Source: Cryptomeria japonica
Taxonomy: Eukaryota; Streptophyta; Pinopsida; Cupressales; Cupressaceae
Assembly: GCF_030272615.1 (NCBI RefSeq)
Contig: NC_081409.1
Location: 616,825,755-616,889,754 of the forward strand
Direction of reading: 5' to 3'
DNA: 64,000 nucleotides
Shown: positions 24,801 through 34,839 of the stretch, in pieces
How positions within the stretch are numbered: position 1 is the first letter of the stretch
Layout of the letters: each line of letters begins with the position of its first letter
Notes under the pieces: model-generated
The model's input: only the letters and a program-made list of their open reading frames with translations
Database searches by the model: none
Told to the model about the DNA's origin: nothing
Made by a program: the position numbers and the translations under genes

Positions 24801-26087
24801 GCATCTGTAGCTAGGATTGAAGTTGTAAGATTATTTCTTGCCTATGTTGCTTATAAAAACTACAAGGTTTATCAAATGGATGTTAAATGTGAATTTTTGA
24901 ATGGGGATCTTGATGAGGAAGTTTATATTGAGCAACCTGATGGTTTTTCACTATCAGATGATATAGATAATGTTTGCAGGTTAAGGAAAGCTTTATATGG
25001 ATTGAAACAAGCACCTAGAGCTTGGTATGCAAGGTTGGATAAATATCTTTTGAAGCTTGGTTTTACTAAGGGCAGTGTTGATAGTAATTTATCTTATAAG
25101 ATCACTGATGATGATATACTGATTATTGAAGTATTTGTTGATGACATTATTTTTGGAGGTGAAGATAGGTTATGCATAGAATTTTCTAAGAATATGGAGA
25201 AAGAATTTGAGATGTCTATGATTGATGAGATGAATTTTTTCTTAGGTTTGCAGATTACTGAGACCGACAAAGGTATTTTCATCTGTCAAACTAAATATGG
25301 TAAGGAATTGTTGAAGAAATTTGGTATGGGAGATTCTAAAGTGGTAAGTACTCCTATGGTTACAAGTGAGAAATTGACAAGAAAAGATGTTTCTGCATCG
25401 GTAAATCCTACAAGATACAAATTTATGATTGGGGGTCTGCTTTATTTGACTCAGACTAGGCCTGACATTATGAATGTTGTTCGTATTGTTTCAAGATTTC
25501 AGAGTGATCCTAGAGAAAATCATGAGATTACAGTGAAAAGGATTTTTAGATACTTGCAAGGTACATCAGAACATGGCTTGTGGTACCCTAAGGATGATAA
25601 CTTTACTTTATGTGCATATACATATGCTGATTGGACTGGAGATGTTGATGACCAAAAGAGTACTTCTGGTGGAGATTTCTTTCTTGGAAATAAGTTGATT
25701 TCATGGATCAACAAGAAACAATCATGTACTTCTTTAACTACTACTGAAGCTGAGCATGTTGTTGCTGCTACTAACTGTACACAAGTTCTATGGATGAAGC
25801 AAATGTTGAAGGATATAAAGGTGGATTGTGATGCACTGATAGTTATTCACTGTGATAACTCTGCTGCTATTGATATATCAAAGAATCTGGTATTTCATTC
25901 TTAAAAAAATCACATATCTATCAAGTATAACTTTTTGAAGGAAAAGGTGGAAGCAAGTGAAGTTAGACTGGTTTATGTGAACACTAAAGAGGAGATTGCA
26001 GATATTTTCACAAAACCTTTGCCCAAGGAATCATTTGAGTACCTGAGAGACAGATTGAGAGTTTTTGCTCCTCTGGTAGAGACTTGA
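21861..26087 (+). pseudogene. Copia gag-protease-integrase-RT-RNase H polyprotein with stops
   Basis: A single 1409-codon frame (stop included) from ATG 21861 to TGA 26085 with no frameshift but seven internal stops: TAG 22011, TAA 22497, TGA 23772, TAA 23865, TAG 24351, TAG about 24621, TAA about 24723, plus an eighth, TAA near 25902. Domains in order: UBN2-type gag (to about residue 212); CX2CX4HX4C knuckle CFACNKIGHFASRC (about residue 285); protease WVIDSGCSHHMTG (about 395); GAG-pre-integrase LWHKRLCH; integrase core (DLIHTDLCGP, IIDDYSRMMW); RT with FVDDIIFGG (about 1093); RNase H with [10 protein letters not shown] and [12 protein letters not shown]. Most stops correspond to CAA, CAG or CGA codons after a C-to-T change. 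Confidence 0.92.
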
Positions 26088-26159
26088 TTGATGTGGTTTG
26101 GCATCAGTCAGACATGCATTATCATAGATACTATTCATTCCGACACTGATGTGGGATGC

Positions 26160-26466
26160 TACTGCTCAGGGGGAGTAGTCAGCTTTGTGATTCAGTAGTT
26201 TATGTTCTTACTTTGATATTTTTGTCAGATTTCTGGCATTGATGTCAAAGGGGGAGAGAAATGTGAAAAAGACTAAGAAAGAAAAAGAAAAAAGTCACAG
26301 GGGGAGAGATATGAAAAAGAAAAATCAAAGGGGGAGAGATATTGTCATTCAGAGCTATATGTGGGAAATTGTTGGATGTCTTCCATTAGGGGAGACTTGT
26401 TTGGCATTTCTTGGTACTTAGATGTTTTTCACATCTAGTGTTGCCATCAATGCCAAAGGGGGAGAT
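26160..26466 (+). other. Five polypurine-like motifs before the copia 3' LTR
   Basis: GGGGGAG-type motifs occur near 26170, 26250, 26300, 26328 and 26456; the last (CAAAGGGGGAGAT) directly precedes the LTR and is the expected primer. The spacer is A/G-rich and not translated. Confidence 0.75.
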
Positions 26467-27695
26467 TGTTGGCCATTTGGTGGAATTGATTATGTGTTGC
26501 ATTGATGTTTTGTCATTGATGCCAACACTAGTTGTTTGGATGCTTTATCGACACCCTTTTGATCTTGGTAGGTTGAGTGGTTTCTGGTTGATTTGGATCC
26601 GACATGATTTGGTAGGCTTCAGTATAGTTTGGTGCTGGAATTGGCTTGTTCATGATACTCATGCTCATATTTGGTCAGTTGGTTTTGGTCTGGTGATTAG
26701 ATGCTATCCTGCTTGCTTACAAGCTTGGTTTCTGGTTCCGGCGAGGGTTTCATTGGCAGATCTTTTTATGAAGATCTTTGATGAATTGCATAAGTGGTGT
26801 TGGTGTAGCTTCTGGTGGAGTTTCAAGACGTTGTTGGTGATCATGTTCAAGACTTGGCAGATGGAGATCATTGTTGTAGTGTGTGGACCTATATTGGGTC
26901 CCGATTGATCTAGGTTATGGACCGACTTTAATGTAACGTGTGGATTGGACCTCTCGATGTATTTTTGGATGTCTTGTGTGTTGAATATTATTTGTTTGGT
27001 CTAAGGCCGACATGGTTTGTAATTATGTAATTGGTTTATTATCTGGTGGCCGACTTGATTGTTTATGGTCGAGGGTTTGTATATATAGATGTAAGATCTC
27101 ATTGTAGACCATCATGGTTATGGTTAGAGGTCATGGTCAAGGAATGTAATGTGCGAATAATGTAATATCATTCAGGCAGAGGATTTGGTCGATCATTGGA
27201 GATCGAATTGGGTGTATGTAAGAGGATTAGTATTGAGCTTAACGGGAACTGTACTCAGGCATAAGAGATGCTATCTTTTGCAGTTCAACACTTCTCTAGA
27301 TTGTAATCTGGATTTATATGTAGTCAGTGAGGCTCCTTTTGTGATGAGCAGTGCACTCTAAATTGTTGGCCTTCCTGCAAGTGCAGGCCCCTCAATTGTA
27401 ATTCACATACTTACTGCAGAAGTATTATCTAACTATGGGTAGGCTTCCCACCGTTGTTTTTCCCTTTACCAGTTTTCCACGTATAAATCTTGGTGTCATG
27501 TGGATGGCTTTTATTCTATGAAGATTGTTTATGCTTAATTGGTTTAATTGCTATTCTGGTATTAATGTTTTGGGTTCTGATATTAAAGTTTAAATTGCTA
27601 ATGGTTCCGGTAATCTGTGACAATTGATTCACCCCCCACCCCCCCCCCCCCCCCCCCCCTCTCAGTTGTCTTCCAGTTATTTGAACTGTCTAACA
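26467..27695 (+). repeat. 3' LTR of the nested copia
   Basis: Begins TGTTGGCCATTTGG, ends GTCTAACA, and is followed by TSD ATTCT. Its C-run (about 27633-27659, interrupted once by A) is longer than that of the 5' LTR. Confidence 0.95.
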
Positions 27696-27700
27696 ATTCT
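27696..27700 (+). repeat. Target site duplication of the nested copia, right copy
   Basis: ATTCT, identical to 20604-20608. Confidence 0.9.
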
Positions 27701-27729
27701 ATGCTACGAATATGCTACTCTGTGAACCC

Positions 27730-27919
27730 AAAACACTTATCTTGTGAAACCAAAATGCTAAACTACCAAACCAAAATGCTATTCTATCAAAGCAAAGTGC
27801 TAATTTGTCAAACCAAAATGCTATTATGTGAAATCAAAACGCTAAAATATTAAAGAAAAATGTTAATATATCAAATCAGAACGCTATTATGTGAAACCAG
27901 AACACTAATGTGGCCGACG
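27730..27919 (+). repeat. 21-bp array, distal block
   Basis: Nine units of about 21 bp such as AAAATGCTAAACTACCAAACC. Eight consecutive units from 27752 keep exactly 21 bp. It is related to 19339-19527 through the AATGCTA core and lies in the same leader beyond the copia insert. Confidence 0.8.
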
Positions 27920-28033
27920 TATGTGCTGGAATGAAAGCTTAATATGCCAATTTTAGTCACCAAAATGCTAGACTGGATTTCCGGATGTACCTATCAAGAA
28001 AAACCTGCAGGAAAAGATATTAAAATTTAGGGC

Positions 28034-28054
28034 AGTGCCCCATAGTGGGTGCCA
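28034..28054 (-). other. Primer binding site of the Tat-type element
   Basis: On the minus strand TGGCACCCACTATGGGGC starts at 28054, four bases after the LTR end. This matches the TGGCGCCCAC-type sites seen in many plant Ty3/gypsy elements. Confidence 0.65.
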
Positions 28055-28058
28055 AAAA

Positions 28059-28995
28059 TGTATGTGTAAAATATGAATCAAACCACTGAACAATCTTAAA
28101 ACACACAAAATGAGATGGTTATATGACAAGCAAATTAAGAATTAACAATACAAACTCATCCTTCCCAATGGTGTCCCATCTTCCTCTAATTTCAAGGATT
28201 TTGTAGATCCTTTTGATGTGGTTCTTAGCAATAGCATGACCAACAAATGACTACTTGAAATATGAGTAGCTAAATGATACAAACTAAATGCATGATTGAT
28301 ATGATATGTGATTCTATGCTAAAGATTATGCTAAAATGCTATGCTTATTGCTAATTGCTAAAAATGCAGATTTCAAGATGATAAAAGTGCATAATTAAGG
28401 TAAGATGAAGGGGATTGATTGATTGAAATGATATGTATGTATAAATATCCCAAGACCAAGGTTGAGGTGGCAGAATTCAACAGTTGAGATTTAGTCTAGA
28501 GATATCAAGGGTTGAAAATGAAGAAGTTGGAGAGGGGGTTGGGAGAAGATACACTTGTCATCCCTAGAGGGACAAGTGTCAAGGGGATAAAGGACATGTG
28601 GCAAATATGCCATGTGTCCTCGAGAGGGAATATCGAACCCATAAGAGGTTAAGATAACCTTGGTTGAAGGATAGAAGGTTAGGTTAGGAGGAATAGGGCT
28701 AGCTAAACCCCATATTAGGTTGGATGAGTTAGATTAGAAAGTGGTTAGGATAGGTGGTTAAGATTAGGAACCATGTGACATTTGAATTAAAAATTCAAAT
28801 TAATGAAGATTGATAATTAAAAAAGAACAAATAATTAAATTTGTTTATTTAACTAGGGAAATAGAAGAAATGAATTTAGATGGGAAGAATTATAAAATGA
28901 ACTATATAAATAATTCCTTAGATTTATTTATAAGCAAAAGAATAAAAGGTTACTTAATTAAATCACTTCCTATTTATTAATTATCTCCAGACCAC
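28059..28995 (-). repeat. 5' LTR of the Tat-type element
   Basis: On the minus strand it ends CACATACA at 28059, just before the primer site. The 5' boundary is placed near 28995 (minus-strand TGTGGTCTGG) by form only. A minus-strand TATA box (ATTTATAC) lies near 28440-28452. No ORF. The other LTR is not in the window. Confidence 0.65.
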
Positions 28996-28997
28996 AC

Positions 28998-29001
<4 letters not shown>

Positions 29002-29035
<34 letters not shown>
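29002..29035 (+). repeat. (GT)n microsatellite
   Basis: About 17 uninterrupted GT units. Confidence 0.98.
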
Positions 29036-29037
<2 letters not shown>

Positions 29038-29394
29038 TCACTATAAAATTTTAAAACAATAATGATTCAATTTATGATAATTAAAAATTAAAATAAATAT
29101 TTTATTACATTCAAAATTATAATAATTAAAAATTAGAACAAATATTTTTATTACAATACTATGACGACAAGTACTGGCCACTACGTGGCACTTGTTATTT
29201 TACATGACAAGTGAATCTTTTTATGCAAATAAAACTTACTTCTATAGACTATATAAGAAAATATAGTGCTATCATTGAATTGTATTTCATTATATTACCT
29301 TTAGACATAAATGTTAATGACTTCATGAAAACCAATTTACATTTTATTTTAAAAATTAATATATATATTTTATTAGTTTTACTTTAGAAAAAAT
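29036..29394 (+). other. AT-rich intergenic sequence
   Basis: No ORF or recognisable element; mostly AT-rich short repeats ending at a LINE target site. Confidence 0.5.
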
Positions 29395-29797
29395 ATTTTA
29401 TTTAATTTTTATTTTTTGCTCAATAATAATAGTTTTTATTTAGAAATAGAAGAAAGTAGTTACATAGATTTTCTAGCTATCAATCCCAAAACCATCCCAA
29501 AACATCTCAAACCCAAAAAGTTTCAACTACTAACCACCCCAAAAACTACCTACATCCAGATCCAGATGCAAACCAATTCACACTATCCATTAACCGAGAG
29601 ATTAAATCCCGTAGACTAGACAACAAGTTCAAAATTATACCAAAATTACAGACTAACCATTAATAGTTAAAGAGGGTTGCAAAAAGAAAGAGGAAAGATA
29701 ACAATTCATACACACTATGAGCTCCCTTCCCCTGCATTGTCTGGAATCTCTCACAACCTCATCTTCTTGCGTGGACGAAGCACTCGACCTTTCTTGA

Positions 29798-30232
29798 TTA
29801 TAGCTTCCCTCTTTGCATCTCGAATAATGTCATCCAATTCCTTAATTTGTACCACCATTTCAACCCTTCCCATCCACATTTCGCTTCTATCCTACGATGA
29901 ACTCTGCCACAATCCTTTGGCCATCGGATGAAGGCTAAAGGTTTCTTGAAGCATTCATGTGACACAAATTCCATTCCTTCATTGACTTCAAGCCCTACAC
30001 CCGGAATTGCCCATTCTGTTATGGAGTCCATTCCTAACAGGTAGTCACCATGCACAAGTATCTCCATCACCTTCTTTATCGCATCCACAAACTCACCAAG
30101 CTCCAGCCCCCACGCCGTAATCATTGAATACACATCCATGCTTGTGCGGTAACGATGTTTGAGATTGCCAAAAGCCTTCCCCAGAATTAAACAGACGCAC
30201 TTAATCAAATGCTCATCCTGGAAAAGGAACAT
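29798..30232 (-). pseudogene. LINE ORF2 C-terminal extension remnant
   Basis: 144 codons open, in the same frame as the second part of the RNase H block upstream (30761-31012), with stops between. It contains W- and K-rich segments (KCGWEGLKWWYKLRNWM). I do not recognise a named domain. Position after RNase H and before the poly(A) end suggests the tail of LINE ORF2. Confidence 0.45.
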
Positions 30233-30679
30233 CCCACAGAGTCTTCTATCTGTGGCCTATCCCAAAAATGGGCACAACCTCTTTTTGGTTTTAAGCGTGA
30301 AGTTCGCTTCCATGATTGCTCTGCAACTCTGTCTTTGCCTCTCCTCACTCTACCAACACAACTGCAACAAGGAAAGAAATACCAATTTTTTGGGCTAAGA
30401 GTGCAGTATATGCTCAATCAACTTGTAATTCCTCCGTAATGAATGAGTTGTCCCTCTCTTCCCGCCACCCTTTTGCCCACCAACTCCGGACATTGCATTT
30501 AAGACATACTGTCAAAAACGTGTGAGCTCAAATGACCATCAACGGTCACTTGATCGCACATCTAAACATTCATGACCTCTGGTGGATGAATAAATTCTTA
30601 TCAGCTTGATAACTCAATATCAAGATCATTAAGGTTCCCAATGCACACTTGTACCATCACCACCCCACCATTTCGTGGC

Positions 30680-31140
30680 ACCTGCCAACTCACAGGCCAC
30701 ATTTGATAGCAAGTCTGCCACCCCATTTCCTGCCCTCCTAATGTGAGATATCCTAAAGTCCTAGAAAGATAGAAGCTTCAAACAAATAATCAAAATAAAC
30801 TTGTTAATTCTCCAGTTGGGTGAAGCCCCCTTCACAATTGCTTCCACTACAATTTTCGAGTCCCCTTCTAGATGAACCTTCAGGACTTTCATGTTGTTGG
30901 CTAATTCTAACCCCAACAATGCAACCTGCACCTCGTCCTCGTTATTCGTACCATCTTGCAATCTATGAGCCCCTTTGAAGAGAACTTTTCCATACTCATC
31001 ACATCTACACACCTTGCACCTGAAGTCCCTGAGTTTCCCCGAGAAGCTCCATCAAAATTTATTTTTATCCATCCTTTCTCTGGCACTGTCCACACCTCAC
31101 TTGAGTCCTTAGTAACAAGGATTAACCCTTCCCAACCCAT
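30680..31140 (-). pseudogene. LINE RNase H domain (RVT_3 type), frameshifted
   Basis: WIKINFDGASRGNSG (first catalytic D) lies in one frame (31140-30907). GAHRLQDGTNNEDEVQVALL and HLEGDSKIVVEAIVKG (E and second D) lie in another (31012-30761). One indel separates them. The domain tail, NVACELAG, can be read near 30690. RNase H at the C terminus of ORF2 is usual for plant L1-type LINEs. Confidence 0.8.
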
Positions 31141-31162
31141 GAACGAGTCATTTTATTTAATT

Positions 31163-31788
31163 ATTTTAGTTTAAAAATTTAATAGTTTTTTTCAAATAAA
31201 AAATACTAATAAATTTAAACTGCTAATTATAAAAAAGACTTGTTAAATATTTCAACAACATTAGAGGCGTTCCCTATGTGAGCTTTACAAGCTCGACTAG
31301 AGATCCATGGTGGATATTATCTTAGAGGTGTGCAAGACGTTTGAAACAATTACAACCATTAGATGAAAAAGCAACAAAAATCCCATCGACTACAAGAAAC
31401 TTTCTCTATGCATCTTTAATTTTGAGGATCAACTAAATTTCTTTTTATTTTAAGTTGTTTTTCTTGTTAATAGTGATTTTTAAAAATATTTAATTTTATT
31501 TAATTTACTAATCATTTAAAAATTCTAATATAAGATTATTTGCATATAGAAAAGACTAAAATAGAATAAAAAATTGCTTTTAAATCTAGATTTTAGTTTT
31601 ATAATATTTTATTTAATTTACTAATCATTTAAAAATTCGAATATAAAATGATTTGCATTCAAAAAAGAATAAAATAGAATAGAAAGTTGCTTTTAAATCT
31701 AGATTTTAGTTTTAAATTATTATAAAATTATAATTAGTCATTGTTGATTTATATTTAAATTTAATTTAATTTAATTATATTATATTAT
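31163..31788 (+). repeat. AT-rich stretch with a 113-bp tandem duplication
   Basis: 31501-31613 is repeated at 31614-31722 with a handful of differences (shared TTTACTAATCATTTAAAAAT and GCTTTTAAATCTAGATTTTA). No coding sequence seen. Confidence 0.75.
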
Positions 31789-32114
31789 TGGAGTTGAGGA
31801 AAAATCAACTCTACAACTCCCAAAGATCACCTGCATGCAAACCTGTCACAAAAGGAGAGAAGCAAAAAAGCTATGGAGGCCAGAATTCAGAGATCCAGAA
31901 AAGAGGAGTCGTATTGATTGTGCAACAAGAATGCAATTCAATAATTACAATTGTTATGAAAATACAAAGAGAGAATCCTTATAAAAGGATACTCGAAACC
32001 CTAAAGGTGAAAACCCTAAAGAATTATAAGATTCCTAAGTTTAGCTTAAGCATAGAGTATAATAGACTAATAATTAAATAAATAATTATTAGCCAATAAA
32101 AGATAACTCTAACA
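31789..32114 (-). repeat. 3' LTR of the small LTR element
   Basis: 326 bp, direct repeat of 33754-34064. It contains CTTATAAAAGG-type A/T words on both copies. Confidence 0.9.
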
Positions 32115-32747
32115 CCCCCCTTAAGACGAACTTAGGGAGTAGCTAAAAAACAACTAAGGACTAAAAAGAAGCATGTAAAATATGCAGGAAAGCAACAATG
32201 GATCCCGATAACTAGGCCTGATGAGGTACCCAAGTACAATAAAATCTCAGTAAAGTGGAGAAAAAGGAGAAAACCCTGTGGGAACAAAAATCCTCTCCAA
32301 GAAGAGATGAAAGCTCAAGTGAAGGACTAAGAAGCCTCCAAACAAGAGTGTTCCAAAAGATAGTAACAAGAAGAAGAGAATGAAGAACACCACTTAAGCA
32401 TGAAATAGTTGCAAACACTGTCGAAGAGTAACTGCTGATCTGAAGAACCTCCATTGAAATAGAACATGACCAGGTAGAGAAGACTGTAATCTGCATGAGT
32501 GCCCTCAAATGACACTACTCAAATCAGATGGCAAACAAAGGCAAACAACTGAACTTGAAGATACAGATGGCATGAAACACCAAAGCCTGAAGAGCTGATC
32601 AATCGAACCAAGGAAGGATTAGAACAACAGGACAAACCTCCCCATAATGCTGAAAAAGGAGAGGGATAGGTACATTGAAAAGAACGGCCAACAAGAACTG
32701 CATGACGAAGAACCAAGAATATTGAAGGTACAAATAAAGTACATAGT

Positions 32748-32813
32748 GTCGTGGAAGGAACACTCACTTAACACACATCATGAGGCTAATGTCGTGGAAG
32801 GAACACTCACGTG
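32748..32813 (+). repeat. Duplicated 20-mer inside the small LTR element
   Basis: GTCGTGGAAGGAACACTCAC occurs twice, about 43 bp apart. A looser duplicate (ACAAAGGCAAAC) is at about 32534 and 32829. Confidence 0.8.
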
Positions 32814-33738
32814 ACAAAGGTAGATGGAAAACAAAGGCAAACATCAACCCTCACACGACACTTTATAAGTAGTGCATGTACAATAAGGCACAAGATGTGC
32901 AAGATCCCAAGTATACAATGCATGGTGGCACTTTATCTCAGTGCGTTTGCATAAATAAAATGCTACGATGATTAGAAGAGACAGAAGATTGGAAACAGAA
33001 AGAACAACCAAAGATAAGACATCCTACTCAAATAAAGAAATCCCAAGACCTGAAACATCCAAGATATTCACCGGAGTGTTGAAAAGCAAAAAATTGAATA
33101 AAATATACCTGGAGCAGAATCTAGAAAGAACACTCGTATGACTAGAAAATACACAGAACAAGCTTTCCAACAATATAAAGTTTTCAAAAAATGGAGTTCA
33201 GATGCTCAAGTGATGTCTCCCGGAGTGCAAAAAGGAACCTCTGGATTTGACAATAAAAAAACACCATCAAAAAAGCAAAATCAAAAGTTCAAACCTCCAT
33301 ATCTGGATAGAGCTTGGAAAGAGCTTTCTGAAGATATAAAGTTTTTGAAAAAGCGCCTCCGTATGACCAAGTTACGACCAAAGAAAAAAACCCCTCTTGT
33401 AGGGCATAATGAGAGTAAATTTTATTTTATTTTTTGACAAAAATTTTCTGATGCATTTGCAGGTACAGCCGTATAGATTTTCGTGCCTTGAAAAAAAGTG
33501 CCAATAAAAAATCATGCCCTAGATGCCCCTGTCATTGAAAATAGGCGAATTATATGTCAAAATTCATGGGATCAGCCTTCTAAATCCAACTGTGAGGTCC
33601 TTTTGGCACCAAAATATACCAAAAAATTAGCTACCCCCATAAATAGAAAAAAACAAATGCATAAACCCCCGAATACACATATCTGAAGAACAAGGCCCAA
33701 AATCTCTCATGAAGAGAACATGGGCATGCAGATTTGGA

Positions 33739-33750
33739 GCTCTGATACCA
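33739..33750 (-). other. tRNA-iMet primer binding site
   Basis: TGGTATCAGAGC on the minus strand, three bases inside the LTR edge, exact match to the usual copia-type site. Confidence 0.9.
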
Positions 33751-33753
33751 TAT

Positions 33754-34064
33754 TGGAGTTGAGGAAAAATCAACTCTATAGCTCCCAAAGATCACTTGCA
33801 TGCAAACCTGTCACAGAAGGGGAGAAGTAAAAAAGCTATGGAGGCCATAATTCAGAGATCCAAAAAAGAGGAGTCACATTGATTGTGCAACAAGAATGCA
33901 ATTCAATAATTACAGTTGTTATGAAAATACAAAGAGAAAATCCTTATAAAAGGATACTCGAAACCCTAAACAATTATAAGATTCCTAAGTTTAGCTTAAG
34001 CATAGAGTATAATAGACTAATAATTAAATAAATAATTATTAGCCAATAAAAGATAACCCTAACA
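33754..34064 (-). repeat. 5' LTR of the small LTR element
   Basis: 311 bp; TGTTAG to CTCCA on the minus strand; primer site adjoins at 33750. Confidence 0.9.
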
Positions 34065-34821
34065 TATATAATAAATATTTTACAATTTTAAATCTTATAA
34101 TTTATTATAATTTTAGAATTAATTGTAACCTTTAAAAAATTGTGGTGATTTGATTAATGATTTAAAATCCAATAATACTTAATCCCACATAGAAATAGGA
34201 TTGTACGTTAAAAAACTTATCTTTTAAAAAAATATGTATTATTAATGCCAAATTTATAGTTAAATTATTAGACACGATACAATATCCAAGATTTGATTTA
34301 AACAGTGTGAGAACATACTCTAAGTACATAATACATCATTCAAGATATGATAAATCTTAGGGTAAGGATTTGGATTGTGATTTAATTAATGTTAACGTTG
34401 TTTGTAATCTATTAATTATATTTTTTACATACATATTTTAGTAATATTTTAATTCTAATAAATTAAAAAAATTTGTTTTATTTTATTGGCCAAGCATTGA
34501 ATGAACCTACATAATCAGTAAGCCATGTTAGTTTGTTATTACCTCTATCGCCTATAGTGGGGCCCTACTCTATAATGAGACTGCTCCTACTTCTATATTG
34601 GCTAGTCATTGAATGAACCTACATAATAAGACTGCTATAGTAGGCCTTGAATGAACTTGCTTACTAAACCGAGTCTATTATCACCTAGAACTAGAACTTA
34701 GAACTAGGCCCTACAGGCTAGCAAGTTGATTTTTTATTTAATTATATTTCAATTTAACTTTTTATTATTATTATTTTTAATTAACTCTTGGATTTTCGTA
34801 TATTTTGACTTTGCATTTAGT
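34065..34821 (+). other. AT-rich intergenic sequence with short duplications
   Basis: No gene. CATTGAATGAACCTACATAA occurs near 34496 and 34610, and a partial copy (TTGAATGAACTTGCTTA) near 34648. Confidence 0.6.
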
Positions 34822-34839
34822 TTATTCTATTTTAATTTT

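Larger units (their letters stand above)
20609..27695 (+). mobile_element. Ty1/copia element, structurally complete, coding region dead
   Basis: 7087 bp flanked by ATTCT on both sides. It has LTRs of 1194 and 1229 bp, a decayed tRNA-iMet primer site, one polyprotein frame and a polypurine tract. The LTRs differ by many substitutions and small indels, so insertion is old compared with the TR-GAG element. It lies in the leader of the minus-strand Tat element and is therefore younger than that element. Confidence 0.95.
13340..28995 (-). mobile_element. Tat-type Ty3/gypsy element, truncated, carrying a nested copia
   Basis: Reading leftward: a 5' LTR (about 28995-28059), a primer site (from 28054), a long repeat-rich leader, gag (from 18749), protease, G-patch, RT and RNase H (to 13353). 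The RNase H core, integrase and 3' LTR are absent where the + strand LTR element abuts. A copia element with TSD ATTCT sits in the leader (20609-27695). RT motifs (SIRVCMNFKDLNKACPKD, YVDD) fit the Tat group. Nearly all coding blocks from 18379 to 14228 share one frame. Confidence 0.8.
29408..31149 (-). mobile_element. 5'-truncated LINE (non-LTR retrotransposon)
   Basis: On the minus strand it starts inside the RNase H end of ORF2 and finishes with GAGCAAAAAA (29412-29421). ATTTTATTTAATT occurs on both sides (29395-29407 and 31150-31162), a 13-bp target duplication typical of LINE insertion. Truncation from the 5' side is usual for LINEs. Confidence 0.75.
31789..34064 (-). mobile_element. Small non-autonomous LTR element (TRIM/LARD-like)
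   Basis: On the minus strand: 5' LTR 34064-33754 (TGTTAGGG to CTCCA), tRNA-iMet primer site TGGTATCAGAGC (33750-33739, exact), 1639 bp internal, polypurine TTAAGGGGGG (about 32115-32124), 3' LTR 32114-31789. The LTRs are 311 and 326 bp, differing by a roughly 15-bp indel and a few substitutions. The internal region has no gag or pol motif in any frame. A matching 5-bp target duplication is not clear (ATTAT against TATAT). Confidence 0.85.

Noticed and set aside
33138-33437. 99-codon ORF in the small LTR element
   Set aside because: K/Q-rich, no gag motif, and on the strand opposite to the element's transcription.
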